64,000 bases of DNA, taken from contig MNUG01000017.1 of the NCBI GenBank assembly GCA_001871905.1, positions 124,397-188,396 on the forward strand, given 5' to 3'. A model generated the notes under the pieces. The model saw only the letters and a program-made list of their open reading frames with translations, did no database searches and was not told the origin of the DNA. Every line of letters starts with the position of its first letter. Position 1 is the first letter of the stretch. Below, in pieces: positions 34,284-42,526 of the stretch. Made by a program: the position numbers and the translations under genes. Origin of the DNA: Alphaproteobacteria bacterium CG1_02_46_17 (lineage in GTDB: Bacteria > Pseudomonadota > Alphaproteobacteria > Micavibrionales > Micavibrionaceae).

Positions 34284-35163
34284 TCTGCCCCCTGATCAAT
34301 CGGTCAATCGTATCATCATAAAGATGTTCGAGCGTATCGGCCCGGTCATTTCCGCCAACAGTATAGGCCAGCCCTACAACCGGAATTCCCGTTTTCTCCG
34401 ATAACCATTCCGCAGCCTTCGGGTTTTGGTATGGCGAAACCAGAATGGCCTTGATCTGCTTTCCTTCGACAGATTTAAGAACATCTTGCAGATGAGATGC
34501 CGATGGCGGAATTCCCGGTTTAGGTTCCAAGGCCGCCACTTGCCTGATCTTCAGCCAATCCAGCAAATATGCCCATCCTTCATGATACACCACGACATTT
34601 TGTCCCTGAAGAGAAGCAGCCTTTTTGCCCCATCCCGCAATCAAGGACTGCCACCTGCTATGAAATGCACTGGCACGGTCTTGATATTCTGCCGCATGCG
34701 CTGGATCAATTGCAGCCAGCCTGTCCGCCACAACTGGGGCCATACGCATAATATTGCGCGGATCTGTTACAAGATGCGGATTACCGTCCGGATGAACGTC
34801 ACCCATGCTGCGGTCAACCTTGGTTGCAACACCCAGCTTGGTTACATAATCCGCAACAAAAAGAAAGACTGTATCAGGACGCGCCGCATTTTCCTGTAAA
34901 ACCGGAAGCCAGCCGGCCTCGAGAGATGCCCCGTTGCAAAAAACCAGATCGGCCTTTCGCATTGCCGCCAGCAAACTCGGCTTGGCCTTAATGTGGTGTG
35001 GGTCCTGACGAGCAGAAGCCGCCACTGTCACATCCACTTGATCTCCGCCAATCTCTTGCGCCAAAGCTCCCCATTCCGGTTCGCAGGCAAAGATATTGAC
35101 CTTTGCTTGCGCCGCCAGCGGCAACACAAGCAGACAAAGGAACGACGTTATAAAATATTTCAT
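34276..35163 (-). CDS. znuA: Periplasmic zinc-binding protein (ZnuA-like)
   Basis: A 295-residue secreted solute-binding protein of cluster A-I. The start at 35163 begins a signal peptide ending 'LPLAAQA'; GGGGG lies nine bases upstream. Candidate metal ligands are His in 'QDPHHIKAKPS', His in 'DGNPHLVTDP', His in 'VVYHEGWAYL' and an acidic residue near the C-terminus. The charged His-rich loop of some ZnuA proteins is short here. It is downstream of the porin gene by 13 bases and overlaps znuB. Confidence 0.88.
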   Translation of the reverse strand: MKYFITSFLCLLVLPLAAQAKVNIFACEPEWGALAQEIGGDQVDVTVAASARQDPHHIKAKPSLLAAMRKADLVFCNGASLEAGWLPVLQENAARPDTVFLFVADYVTKLGVATKVDRSMGDVHPDGNPHLVTDPRNIMRMAPVVADRLAAIDPAHAAEYQDRASAFHSRWQSLIAGWGKKAASLQGQNVVVYHEGWAYLLDWLKIRQVAALEPKPGIPPSASHLQDVLKSVEGKQIKAILVSPYQNPKAAEWLSEKTGIPVVGLAYTVGGNDRADTLEHLYDDTIDRLIRGQND

Positions 35164-35176
35164 GATGTCATCCCCC

Positions 35177-36532
35177 TTAAAAAGTATGAGCCGGATGAGC
35201 ACCAAGGCTCATGATATATTGCAAGATAAACTGGTTATCTTTTTGACCCGAGGCCGGTTCTTCATGACCGTATTGCAAACGGACGCGCGAGAATTCGCTG
35301 TTGCTCCAATCCATCATTAATGAGGCATTCCATGGATCATGCCCGCCACTGTCCAGCGCACTCCCTGCAAGACCCGCAGGAACATCGCCTGAATCGAGCC
35401 TGCTGTACCGCGCCCCGACTCGCCATTGCGGATCAAATTTATAAACACTTTGCAGATACCAGCCGTTCTGATGTTCGTCATAACCGACAGCACCCGTCCC
35501 CGCATTACTATCCTCATAAGTTCCATCTTCTTTGCGGATAAAATATTCCCCTTGCAGACTGACTTCCTGTTCGGTGTTGTTACCCGTTGGCGCCCATGTC
35601 ATACGCAGTGATGCCGCATACAGATCACTATCCCCATGGAACAAAACCGTATCATCATTGGCAGCGCGCTCTTCCGGTCGGGATTGAAGCGTCGATAAAC
35701 TGGCCATCCAGCTGACATCATCGCCAAGATCACCTCCCGTCCGAAGATAGCTCAGCCATGATCCGAAATCAGACCCGTCAGACCCACCTCCCGGGAAATC
35801 ATTGCCGCGATAAACACCAGCCCCCAATTCTGTATAAAGATCGGTCGGCAAGATAACTGACGCCATGACCCCGTCATCCTTATACGCGTTGTTTAGAAAG
35901 ACACGGTTTGGCAAAGGTCGGTCAGAAAAGTCATCTGTATGCCCATGATGTTCGTTAAGATACCCGATTGGTTGAAGAAACCGTCCCGCTTTCACGCTGA
36001 TGCCATAGGGCAAGGATGTTGTCTTGATAAAAGCCTCCTCGAGTTCGGTTTCTGTTTCTCCATCCTGCTCGGATAACGCCGCCGTCAACTTACCCATAAA
36101 TTTATCATCGATATTGGCGGTAAAGTTAAGCTCGGCCTCATCAAGCCCCAGCCCTTCACTCATACGACCTCCCTCTTGACCAACCCCAAATCCAGCAACA
36201 TCGGAAGACTCGTTACTAAAAGCCGCATAATGCCCGTTGAGTACAACACCAATCGCCGGATTAAAGGCATTGGCTGAATTTTGTGACGACACTGCAGAAA
36301 CAGAAGCTGCATCAACTCCGCCTGCAGCAGGCTGAATTTGCGCCACCTGTTTGGATTCCATATCCTGAAGCCGTGTTTCAAGACCGGAAATCTTACTCTC
36401 ATAAGCCTGCTTCATGGATTGTATTTCTGCCCGCAGAATCTCAATTTCAGCATCACTCGCCGCATAAGAAGGAGAAATAATGGCAGGGAATAAGGCAAGC
36501 GTGCTCGCTGCCCACAAAAATTTGGAAGACAT
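35177..36532 (-). CDS. Outer-membrane porin-like beta-barrel of the zinc locus
   Basis: A 451-residue protein with a signal peptide (cut near 'SPSYAA'), then a coiled-coil ('EIEILRAEIQSMKQAYESKISGLETRLQDMES'), a low-complexity linker and a beta-barrel of about 370 residues ending in Phe, as outer-membrane proteins do. 'AFIKTTSLPYGISVKAGRFLQPIGYLNEHHGHTDDFSDRPL' has a His-rich stretch. Coiled-coil porins of this sort occur in zinc-uptake loci. I infer metal or small-solute passage across the outer membrane. It leads the porin-znuA-znuB operon. Confidence 0.78.
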   Translation of the reverse strand: MSSKFLWAASTLALFPAIISPSYAASDAEIEILRAEIQSMKQAYESKISGLETRLQDMESKQVAQIQPAAGGVDAASVSAVSSQNSANAFNPAIGVVLNGHYAAFSNESSDVAGFGVGQEGGRMSEGLGLDEAELNFTANIDDKFMGKLTAALSEQDGETETELEEAFIKTTSLPYGISVKAGRFLQPIGYLNEHHGHTDDFSDRPLPNRVFLNNAYKDDGVMASVILPTDLYTELGAGVYRGNDFPGGGSDGSDFGSWLSYLRTGGDLGDDVSWMASLSTLQSRPEERAANDDTVLFHGDSDLYAASLRMTWAPTGNNTEQEVSLQGEYFIRKEDGTYEDSNAGTGAVGYDEHQNGWYLQSVYKFDPQWRVGARYSRLDSGDVPAGLAGSALDSGGHDPWNASLMMDWSNSEFSRVRLQYGHEEPASGQKDNQFILQYIMSLGAHPAHTF

Positions 36533-36587
36533 GATATGTCCTTTCTTATCTAAAAGAATTTTATAAAATCAAAAATATTGGAAAGAA

Positions 36588-36992
36588 TCAGACAAGACGG
36601 ATTGGGGGAGCCCGCGACTGGTAGAAAAAACTCACCTGTTGGACAAAAATTTGCCTCGCATCGGAATAATGTACACAGTCCGTAAGTATGTTTTGAAGAA
36701 CAATGACCGGATCTGCGAAAACCATCTGGGAAAAGTTTTTGGCCAGCAAGCACGTATCACAAATTTTGTGGCGAGAGGGAGTATCACCAGAATCATGACG
36801 ATCATCATCTATCCCCATTCCATTTCCCGCAACAGTGCCGGAGAGTACAGAGGACACACCATCTTCCAGAAAGTGAACCGTCGAGTGATGGGCAAGAACA
36901 AGCTGCGCCAACAGCATAAGCTGCAGAACAAAGAAACAAAGAAATTTATTTCTTGAAGCCATGCACATAGAAAGCACGAAACACGGCATCAC
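36588..36992 (-). CDS. DUF2946-like secreted His/Cys protein
   Basis: A protein of up to 134 residues; the signal peptide core starts at 'MASRNKFLCFFVLQLMLLAQLVLA', so one of several near ATGs is the true start. The mature part has 'HHSTVHFLED', an Asp/His/Gly segment ('DDDRHDSGDTPSRH'), a 'CDTCLLAK' Cys pair and the ending 'YQSRAPPIR'. Secreted proteins of this style (DUF2946-like) sit in metal-related loci. Binding of Zn or Cu is plausible from the His and Cys content. It is 55 bases upstream of the porin. Confidence 0.6.
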   Translation of the reverse strand: MMPCFVLSMCMASRNKFLCFFVLQLMLLAQLVLAHHSTVHFLEDGVSSVLSGTVAGNGMGIDDDRHDSGDTPSRHKICDTCLLAKNFSQMVFADPVIVLQNILTDCVHYSDARQIFVQQVSFFYQSRAPPIRLV

Positions 36993-37020
36993 CTCAAGAG
37001 AAAAATTTCTGTTTTCCTTT

Positions 37021-37641
37021 TTATTTTTTTGAATCTTTCCGCCATATGAATTGTGTTACAAAAGCCTGTCCCGTATGACCTGAACCTTCATAAACTGCAC
37101 GTTCACCGGAAAATTCATACACAATCCCTACGTCAGAAAAAACACCATGAATTTCATCAGGATCAATCATCCACGTTACATCTTTAGGCCCGCCAGTATC
37201 GTAGTTCATTTGTAACTGGTTTGGATGATACGCTTCCAGAATAAAGACTCCCTCTTGTTTTAACGCGGGAGAAACGCGATTAAGAATATGACGACGTGTC
37301 TTGGCATCAGTATGGGCAAAAATTGAGACAATGGCATCCCAACGCGCGACCCCAAAATCAAAATCATTTACATCCATCACATCATAATGAATGGTGACAC
37401 CACGATCGGCAGCCAGTCGCAGAGCTTTGTCTTTACCAACGCGAGATATATCAACCGCATACACATCAAAGCCTTGCTGCGCCAGAAACACGGAATTTCG
37501 TCCCTCGCCTTCGCCCAGACACAAAACCCGTCCCGATGGAGGAATATGCGAAACAGAGTCTCCCAAAAACTCATTGGGGTTTGTGCCATAAATATAGTCA
37601 TCTTTGGCATATCGCTCATCCCATAACAATCCGTTACCCAT
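37021..37641 (-). CDS. SAM-dependent methyltransferase (TehB-like)
   Basis: A 206-residue class I methyltransferase. 'WDERYAKDDYIYGTNPNEFL' at the N-terminus is typical of the TehB-like group, motif I is 'RVLCLGEGEGRNSVFLA', followed by 'VYAVDISRVG' (acidic residue binding SAM ribose) and 'WDAIVSIFAHTDAKTRR'. The substrate is unknown; thiol or tellurite/selenite methylation is known in relatives. It precedes the zinc-locus genes on the same strand, with 28 bases between. Confidence 0.82.
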   Translation of the reverse strand: MGNGLLWDERYAKDDYIYGTNPNEFLGDSVSHIPPSGRVLCLGEGEGRNSVFLAQQGFDVYAVDISRVGKDKALRLAADRGVTIHYDVMDVNDFDFGVARWDAIVSIFAHTDAKTRRHILNRVSPALKQEGVFILEAYHPNQLQMNYDTGGPKDVTWMIDPDEIHGVFSDVGIVYEFSGERAVYEGSGHTGQAFVTQFIWRKDSKK

Positions 37642-37690
37642 CTAAAATCCTCTCTATAAAAAATCAATCAATACAGATATAATATCTTTC

Positions 37691-38263
37691 ATGACAAAGA
37701 AAATACGATGCGGCTGGGTAGGAGAAAACAAACCCCATTACGAAGACTATCACGATCATGAATGGAGCCGTCCCGTTCATGATGACCAGAAATTGTTTGA
37801 GATGTTGATTTTAGAAGGCGCACAAGCCGGACTCAATTGGGAAACCATCCTCAAACGCCGCGCAGGATATCAAGCGGTCTTCAAGAATTTTGATATCAAA
37901 AAATGTGCACGCCTCACCGACGCTCAACTGGAAGAAATACTGCAAGATGAACGCATCATCAGAAACCGCTTAAAAGTGTTCAGCGTCCGTAAAAATGCAC
38001 TTGCCGTCCTGACAATCCAGAAAGAGTTTGGATCATTTGACGCCTATGTATGGTCGTTTATCGGGGGGAAACCCAGACAGAATAAATGGAGATCCTTGAG
38101 CGAGGTTCCCGCCATCACCCAGGAAGCCGAAGCCTTGTCCAAAGACCTGAAAAAGCGGGGCATGAGCTTTGTCGGCCCCACCATTATCTATGCCTATATG
38201 CAAGCCATCGGCATGGTTAACGACCACATCACGGATTGTTTTTGCTATAAGGAGTCTCGTTAG
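37691..38263 (+). CDS. tag: 3-methyladenine DNA glycosylase I
   Basis: A 190-residue protein of the Tag family: 'IRCGWVGENKPHYEDYHDHEWSRPVHDDQKLFEMLILEGAQAGLNWETILKRR' contains the N-terminal zinc Cys, the conserved 'W..p..dD..lFe.L.LE..QaGLsW' motif, and the C-terminal 'DHITDCFCYKE' supplies His and Cys zinc ligands. It removes 3-methyladenine from DNA. It is divergent from the methyltransferase gene and convergent with the peroxiredoxin, one base apart. Confidence 0.95.
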   Translation: MTKKIRCGWVGENKPHYEDYHDHEWSRPVHDDQKLFEMLILEGAQAGLNWETILKRRAGYQAVFKNFDIKKCARLTDAQLEEILQDERIIRNRLKVFSVRKNALAVLTIQKEFGSFDAYVWSFIGGKPRQNKWRSLSEVPAITQEAEALSKDLKKRGMSFVGPTIIYAYMQAIGMVNDHITDCFCYKESR

Positions 38264-38264
38264 G

Positions 38265-38750
38265 CTAAAGTTTTGCCAGACACACATCCGCGCCGGAAAA
38301 TTCCAGATTGCCCGCAGCCGGCTCAACCTGCAATTCGGTGACTTTACCGTGATCGACCACCATCATAAAACGTTGCGCGCGCAACCCAAGCCCCGCGCCA
38401 GAGCCATCAAGCGTTAGTCCGAGTTTTTGAACCAGCTCACCATTTCCGTCAGGCACCATCATAACCTTACCTTCGGCCCCAGCCACTTCGCCCCAATGTT
38501 TCATGACAAACGGATCATTGACCGCCAGACACAAAATCGCATCAATGCCCTTGGCCTTAATTGCATCGGCCTGAGTAATATAACCGGGTAAATGTTTTTG
38601 CGCACAAGTCGGCGTAAAGGCTCCCGGAACAGCAAAAATAACAACTTTTTTATCCGCCAGAAATTCGGTAATTTTGAAATCTTCCATCCCGTCAGACCCA
38701 AGGCGTTTGAGTGTTACAGCAGGGAAAGCGTCACCAACAGCAATTGTCAT
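38265..38750 (-). CDS. Peroxiredoxin (Prx5 type)
   Basis: A 161-residue thiol peroxidase. The active-site segment 'FAVPGAFTPTCAQKHLPGY' contains the peroxidatic Cys of the Prx5 subfamily, and 'VNDPFVMKHWGE' is the second conserved stretch. A C-terminal Cys ('GADVCLAKL') may be a resolving residue. It reduces peroxides with glutaredoxin or thioredoxin. Length and motifs are standard. Confidence 0.94.
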   Translation of the reverse strand: MTIAVGDAFPAVTLKRLGSDGMEDFKITEFLADKKVVIFAVPGAFTPTCAQKHLPGYITQADAIKAKGIDAILCLAVNDPFVMKHWGEVAGAEGKVMMVPDGNGELVQKLGLTLDGSGAGLGLRAQRFMMVVDHGKVTELQVEPAAGNLEFSGADVCLAKL

Positions 38751-38801
38751 CTTAAAATCTCCATTCTTATGAATGAGAACTAATATAGTCTGGATTTGAA
38801 A

Positions 38802-39512
38802 TTAAACCAGTGATTTTTCGACATTATCGACATCCTCCGGTGTGGAGATGTGATGCCAATCCCCATCATAAACCACACCATAGAGCCGTCCAGACTCCTC
38901 TGCCGCATCCATTTGCTGCAAAAAGGAATAAACTCCGTCCGGCATAGACTCCAGAATACGCGGATGAACAATCCGGATACCGGTAAACATCAGATCACCC
39001 GTTTTATCTTGGGCGCGGATCAAACGACCATCTGCAGCAATATCATAATCCCCCACCCCTTGGGTCAGGGTCATGCGCAAAACCGGTATCAAAAGCAGCA
39101 AAATATCCATATCATTGGCATCAAAAGTATTGGAAAGTGCCGCAAGCGCACCCATAGTCCCGTCTTTATCAACCCAGAATGCATCCCCGTTAATCATAAA
39201 AAACGGGGCATTTTTGGGCAAAAATTGTGCAGCATTCTTTAATCCTCCGCCCGTTTCCAGCAATACTGGCTCCTGCACAAAATCAACAGAAGTAAACCCC
39301 GAAACACCATCCAGATATTGAGAAATTTTGTCAGGCAAATGATGGGCATTCACTATCAGATGCTGCACATCTTCTGCCTTTAGATAATCAAATATATAAT
39401 CGAGCAATGGCCGATCATTCAAAGAGACCAATGGTTTTGGCAGACTATCGGTTAAAGGTGCCATGCGTGTCCCCTTACCTGCCGCCAAGACAAACGCCGT
39501 GTCAATTTTCAT
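38802..39512 (-). CDS. murU: MurNAc-1-phosphate uridylyltransferase-like nucleotidyltransferase
   Basis: A 236-residue sugar-nucleotide transferase: 'AFVLAAGKGTRMAPLTDSLPKPLVSLNDRPLLDYIFD' is the nucleotide-binding signature, 'FMINGDAFW' the metal Asp, and 'DGDWHHISTPEDV' the C-terminal part. Position directly after tsaE matches the alphaproteobacterial tsaE-amgK-murU group, where MurU makes UDP-MurNAc in wall recycling. The AmgK kinase that should stand between them is missing. It overlaps tsaE by 4 bases. Confidence 0.82.
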   Translation of the reverse strand: MKIDTAFVLAAGKGTRMAPLTDSLPKPLVSLNDRPLLDYIFDYLKAEDVQHLIVNAHHLPDKISQYLDGVSGFTSVDFVQEPVLLETGGGLKNAAQFLPKNAPFFMINGDAFWVDKDGTMGALAALSNTFDANDMDILLLLIPVLRMTLTQGVGDYDIAADGRLIRAQDKTGDLMFTGIRIVHPRILESMPDGVYSFLQQMDAAEESGRLYGVVYDGDWHHISTPEDVDNVEKSLV

Positions 39513-39940
39513 TCCATGCCCTCTTCAATCATGATCTCGCGCGTTCCATCATCACGCAGCATAAATCGTACAGACTTAGATTTTTTAGCACCATAACCGT
39601 CCAGATGCCCCCCTAGGCGTTCCGGCCATTCCACCAGCACGATCCCTGAAAGAGCCTCTTCCCAACCCAGTTCGAATATTTCTTCAGGGTCTTTAAGGCG
39701 ATAAAGGTCAAAATGATAAATCTCGCCAGCCTTGCTGTCGTATGTCTGAACCAGTGTGAAGGTCGGACTGGGCACGTCCAGTTCAGAATCCTCTGCCAAA
39801 GCACGGATTACGGCACGCGCAAAGACCGATTTACCAGCCCCCAGATCACCATCCAACAACACGACATCACCGCGGGTCAAATTCCGCGCGAAATTCGTTG
39901 CTATACGAATCGTGTCATTCTCCGATGCGGAAAAAACCAT
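39509..39940 (-). CDS. tsaE: tRNA threonylcarbamoyladenosine biosynthesis ATPase
   Basis: A 143-residue P-loop protein: 'LTRGDVVLLDGDLGAGKSVFARAVIRAL' is Walker A, 'SPTFTLVQTYDSK' the second motif, 'HFDLYRLKDPEEIFELGWEE' the conserved 'hD.YRl' segment, and 'IVLVEWPERL' follows. TsaE powers the TsaB-TsaD complex making t6A in tRNA. Length is usual. It is coupled to murU by overlap and is divergent from the reductase gene. Confidence 0.95.
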   Translation of the reverse strand: MVFSASENDTIRIATNFARNLTRGDVVLLDGDLGAGKSVFARAVIRALAEDSELDVPSPTFTLVQTYDSKAGEIYHFDLYRLKDPEEIFELGWEEALSGIVLVEWPERLGGHLDGYGAKKSKSVRFMLRDDGTREIMIEEGME

Positions 39941-39999
39941 TTGAAATTAACCTCTCTTGACGTATGTATAGCCCAAGGAATAAAAATGGAACAGAAGAA

Positions 40000-41004
40000 A
40001 TGAAAACAGATGTCGCCATTATAGGGGCAGGGCCCACAGGTCTTTTTGCCGTTTTTCAATGCGGGATGCTGGGTCTTAAAACCCATATCATCGATAGCCT
40101 TGACCAGATTGGTGGTCAATGCACCGCACTGTACCCCGAAAAGCCCATTTTTGATATTCCAGCCGAGCCCTCCATCACCGCCGCCAATCTGATCGAACAA
40201 CTGGAGTCGCAAGCCGCCCCTTTTACACCGACTATCCATCTGGGGCATCAGGTTACAGAAATTGACGGAGTTGAGGGTGTATTCACAGTAAAAACCAATA
40301 AAGGCCTGACGATATCCGCCAGAGCCATTATTATTGCGGGAGGAGCAGGATCTTTCGGCCCCAACCGCCCACCTTTGGACAATATCGAAGAATTTGAAGG
40401 CCAGTCTATTTTTTATGCTGTGCGTAACCGCGACCAGTTCGCAGGCAAAAGGATCGTGATCGCAGGCGGTGGCGATTCAGCCGTTGATTGGGCAAATTCT
40501 CTGGCAGAAATTGCTGCACATATCACACTTATTCACCGCCGTGATAAGTTCCGCGCAGCACAAGCTTCCCTCGACAAACTCGTGGAAAATAAGGAACAAG
40601 GAAAGATTTCGATTAGAACTCCTGCCCAGCTTCACCAACTTTACGGCGAAAACGGATTGCTGCATAAAATTACTATTGCAGACATGGACGGCAACACCAG
40701 CGACCTTGATGCAGATATTTTACTGCCTTTCTTCGGTCTTGCGACTGATCTTGGCCCTGTCGCCAGATGGGGATTAAACCTTGATCGTCAGCAGATCAAG
40801 ACCGATCAATCCACCAGTCAGACCAGTATTCAGGGTATTTATGCAATTGGCGACATCTCAATCTACCCGCATAAATTAAAGCTAATCCTGACCGGATTTG
40901 CCGAAGCCGCCCAAGCCGCCCACCATATCCAGCACCGCTTAGACCCCGACAAGGCCCAACATTTCGAGTACTCTACCACCAAGGGAATCCCTCTTAAAAA
41001 TTAA
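40000..41004 (+). CDS. Ferredoxin-NADP reductase (thioredoxin-reductase-like)
   Basis: A 334-residue flavoprotein. The FAD site is 'VAIIGAGPTGLFAVFQCGMLG', the 'DQIGGQCTALYPEKPIFDIPAEPS' segment marks the FNR type 2 family that lacks the CxxC redox pair, the NADPH site is 'RIVIAGGGDSAVDWANSLAE', and 'GIYAIGDISIYPHKLKLILTGFAEAA' closes the FAD domain. It passes electrons between NADPH and ferredoxin or flavodoxin. I start it at 40000; the frame further upstream has no support. Confidence 0.92.
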   Translation: MKTDVAIIGAGPTGLFAVFQCGMLGLKTHIIDSLDQIGGQCTALYPEKPIFDIPAEPSITAANLIEQLESQAAPFTPTIHLGHQVTEIDGVEGVFTVKTNKGLTISARAIIIAGGAGSFGPNRPPLDNIEEFEGQSIFYAVRNRDQFAGKRIVIAGGGDSAVDWANSLAEIAAHITLIHRRDKFRAAQASLDKLVENKEQGKISIRTPAQLHQLYGENGLLHKITIADMDGNTSDLDADILLPFFGLATDLGPVARWGLNLDRQQIKTDQSTSQTSIQGIYAIGDISIYPHKLKLILTGFAEAAQAAHHIQHRLDPDKAQHFEYSTTKGIPLKN

Positions 41005-41028
41005 TAATTTTGTGCTATATCTTAAGGC

Positions 41029-41409
41029 ATGAAATGGATTTATGTTTTTTTGAGCGTCGCAATATTTTGCACTCCGCCCGTTGCAAAGGCAGGAGAAATA
41101 ACGCCTTTTGAAGAATGTGCCACGTTGCGCAATATGTCGGATCAAACCATAATGGGGGTAATCCGCACGGCTCCGTTCAAAATCACAAACGGAGGCATTC
41201 AACGCCACGAAGGCACCTTCAGATTGGAGCCCGATGAAACAGCACAAATCTGTTCGACCGGCCCGTTTTATGAGGGGTACAAGGTAGAACTGGTGATCCG
41301 CACCATCATGCCCCTGTTCACCTGCAAAACCAGGCTGAGTGGAAACATTTATCTGAGAAAAACCGAAAACAAGGACGGCATTGCCAAACTTTATGCCGAA
41401 TGTAAATAA
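41029..41409 (+). CDS. Secreted hypothetical protein
   Basis: A 126-residue protein with a signal peptide ('WIYVFLSVAIFCTPPVAKAG'). The mature part is beta-rich with four cysteines ('EECATL', 'AQICSTG', 'FTCKTR', 'YAECK'), suggesting two disulfides in the periplasm. No family is recognised. It starts 24 bases after the reductase, so is likely in its transcript. Its last 19 bases overlap the end of the opposing SURF1 gene. Confidence 0.65.
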   Translation: MKWIYVFLSVAIFCTPPVAKAGEITPFEECATLRNMSDQTIMGVIRTAPFKITNGGIQRHEGTFRLEPDETAQICSTGPFYEGYKVELVIRTIMPLFTCKTRLSGNIYLRKTENKDGIAKLYAECK

Positions 41410-42098
41410 GGGCGCAAAAACCGCACCCCCCATAACAGAGCAAACACACCTGCCATGACAAACCAGAACAGTGCATATTGTAAATGATCGTTTTTCAAAT
41501 GTAATTCGATATGATAAGGCGTTAAACCTGACAATTCAGGTGCAACATTTTCTGCATAAAAGACAGCCGGCATAATACGCTCAAAACCCCAATATTCCGC
41601 CATTTCATCCGGATCAATCTGCCACCAGTCATTTTTTTGTGCAGCATTTTGAGGTCGAAAAGCAGAACGTTCCACCCCACGAAGCATCCCGTTCATCTCA
41701 ACATGAAAAGGGTTCATATCCTGCAAAAGACTGATCTCTTTTGAAGAGGTCACACCAACAACAACCACGACATGGACATCTTCCCCATCAATATCGGCAG
41801 GCATAATAACGGGGTAGGTGTTTCGGCCATCTTCGACATAACCATTCAGATAAAGTGCCTTGGCCGGATACAAGGTCAAACTAGCTTGACCGCGCTTTAT
41901 GGTAGAAGAATCCAAGAAATCACGCTCCCCCAGCGAGGGCAGATCACTAAGCTCCATCTGGGCATCAAGACGGGATTGTAAGTCATTTTTCCATGACAGG
42001 CGGTCAACCTGCCAACTCCCCAACGCGCATAAAGCCACAACTGCCAGAAAACAGAAGATCGTCGCCCATAACGGGAATTTTGCCTTACTGGCAGCCAT
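41391..42098 (-). CDS. SURF1-family cytochrome c oxidase assembly protein
   Basis: A 235-residue protein with two membrane helices flanking a periplasmic domain: 'LWATIFCFLAVVALCALGSWQVDRLSWKNDLQSRL' (the conserved 'lG.WQ..R...K' motif) and the C-terminal 'HLQYALFWFVMAGVFALLWGVRFL'. 'HLQYALFWF' is the family hallmark. SURF1 helps insert heme a into oxidase subunit I. The start is one of two adjacent ATGs (42101 or 42098); it overlaps the DUF983 gene by 14 bases. Part of the leftward cta operon. Confidence 0.92.
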   Translation of the reverse strand: MAASKAKFPLWATIFCFLAVVALCALGSWQVDRLSWKNDLQSRLDAQMELSDLPSLGERDFLDSSTIKRGQASLTLYPAKALYLNGYVEDGRNTYPVIMPADIDGEDVHVVVVVGVTSSKEISLLQDMNPFHVEMNGMLRGVERSAFRPQNAAQKNDWWQIDPDEMAEYWGFERIMPAVFYAENVAPELSGLTPYHIELHLKNDHLQYALFWFVMAGVFALLWGVRFLRPYLHSA

Positions 42099-42525
42099 CA
42101 TCTTCTTCCCAATCCGAGGCACGATGACGATATTGAAGGGCAATCACCAAGGATTTCAGGGGTTTAAGCGTCCCCACGGTAATCCCGATCGCCAAAGCCC
42201 CCCACAATACCGCATGAACCCATAAAGGCGGGGCAAAAACAGTCTCGAAGATCAAGGCCATTGGCACCAATAAAAAGCCAAGGAAGAAAATCAGAAAGAC
42301 AGCAGGCCCGTCAGCACTGTCATTTTTAGCCAGATTCAAGCTGCAAGACGTACATACATGCCGCAACGTTAAATCAAATAACCCATTGTTATACAAAGAA
42401 CCTTTACCACAACGCGGGCACGTACAAGTCAGGGAATGACGAAGTACACCCCAAAAAGAGAGATCGGGGGTTATCCCCCCGCGCTCGCCCTGAACCTGAT
42501 TAGAATCTGTTGGCTGTTCGCTCAA
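42085..42525 (-). CDS. DUF983 zinc-ribbon membrane protein of the cta operon
   Basis: A protein of 146 residues if it starts at the TTG at 42525, which has AGGAG six bases upstream and lies just past the ctaE stop. It contains 'CTCPRCGKGSLYNNGLF' and 'HVCTSCSLNL', a four-Cys zinc ribbon, then two membrane helices ('AVFLIFFLGFLLVPMALIF', 'WVHAVLWGALAIGITVG') and a short tail. DUF983 genes regularly follow ctaE in alphaproteobacteria; an assembly role is likely but unproven. Confidence 0.85.
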   Translation of the reverse strand: MSEQPTDSNQVQGERGGITPDLSFWGVLRHSLTCTCPRCGKGSLYNNGLFDLTLRHVCTSCSLNLAKNDSADGPAVFLIFFLGFLLVPMALIFETVFAPPLWVHAVLWGALAIGITVGTLKPLKSLVIALQYRHRASDWEEDDGCQ

Positions 42526-42526
42526 C

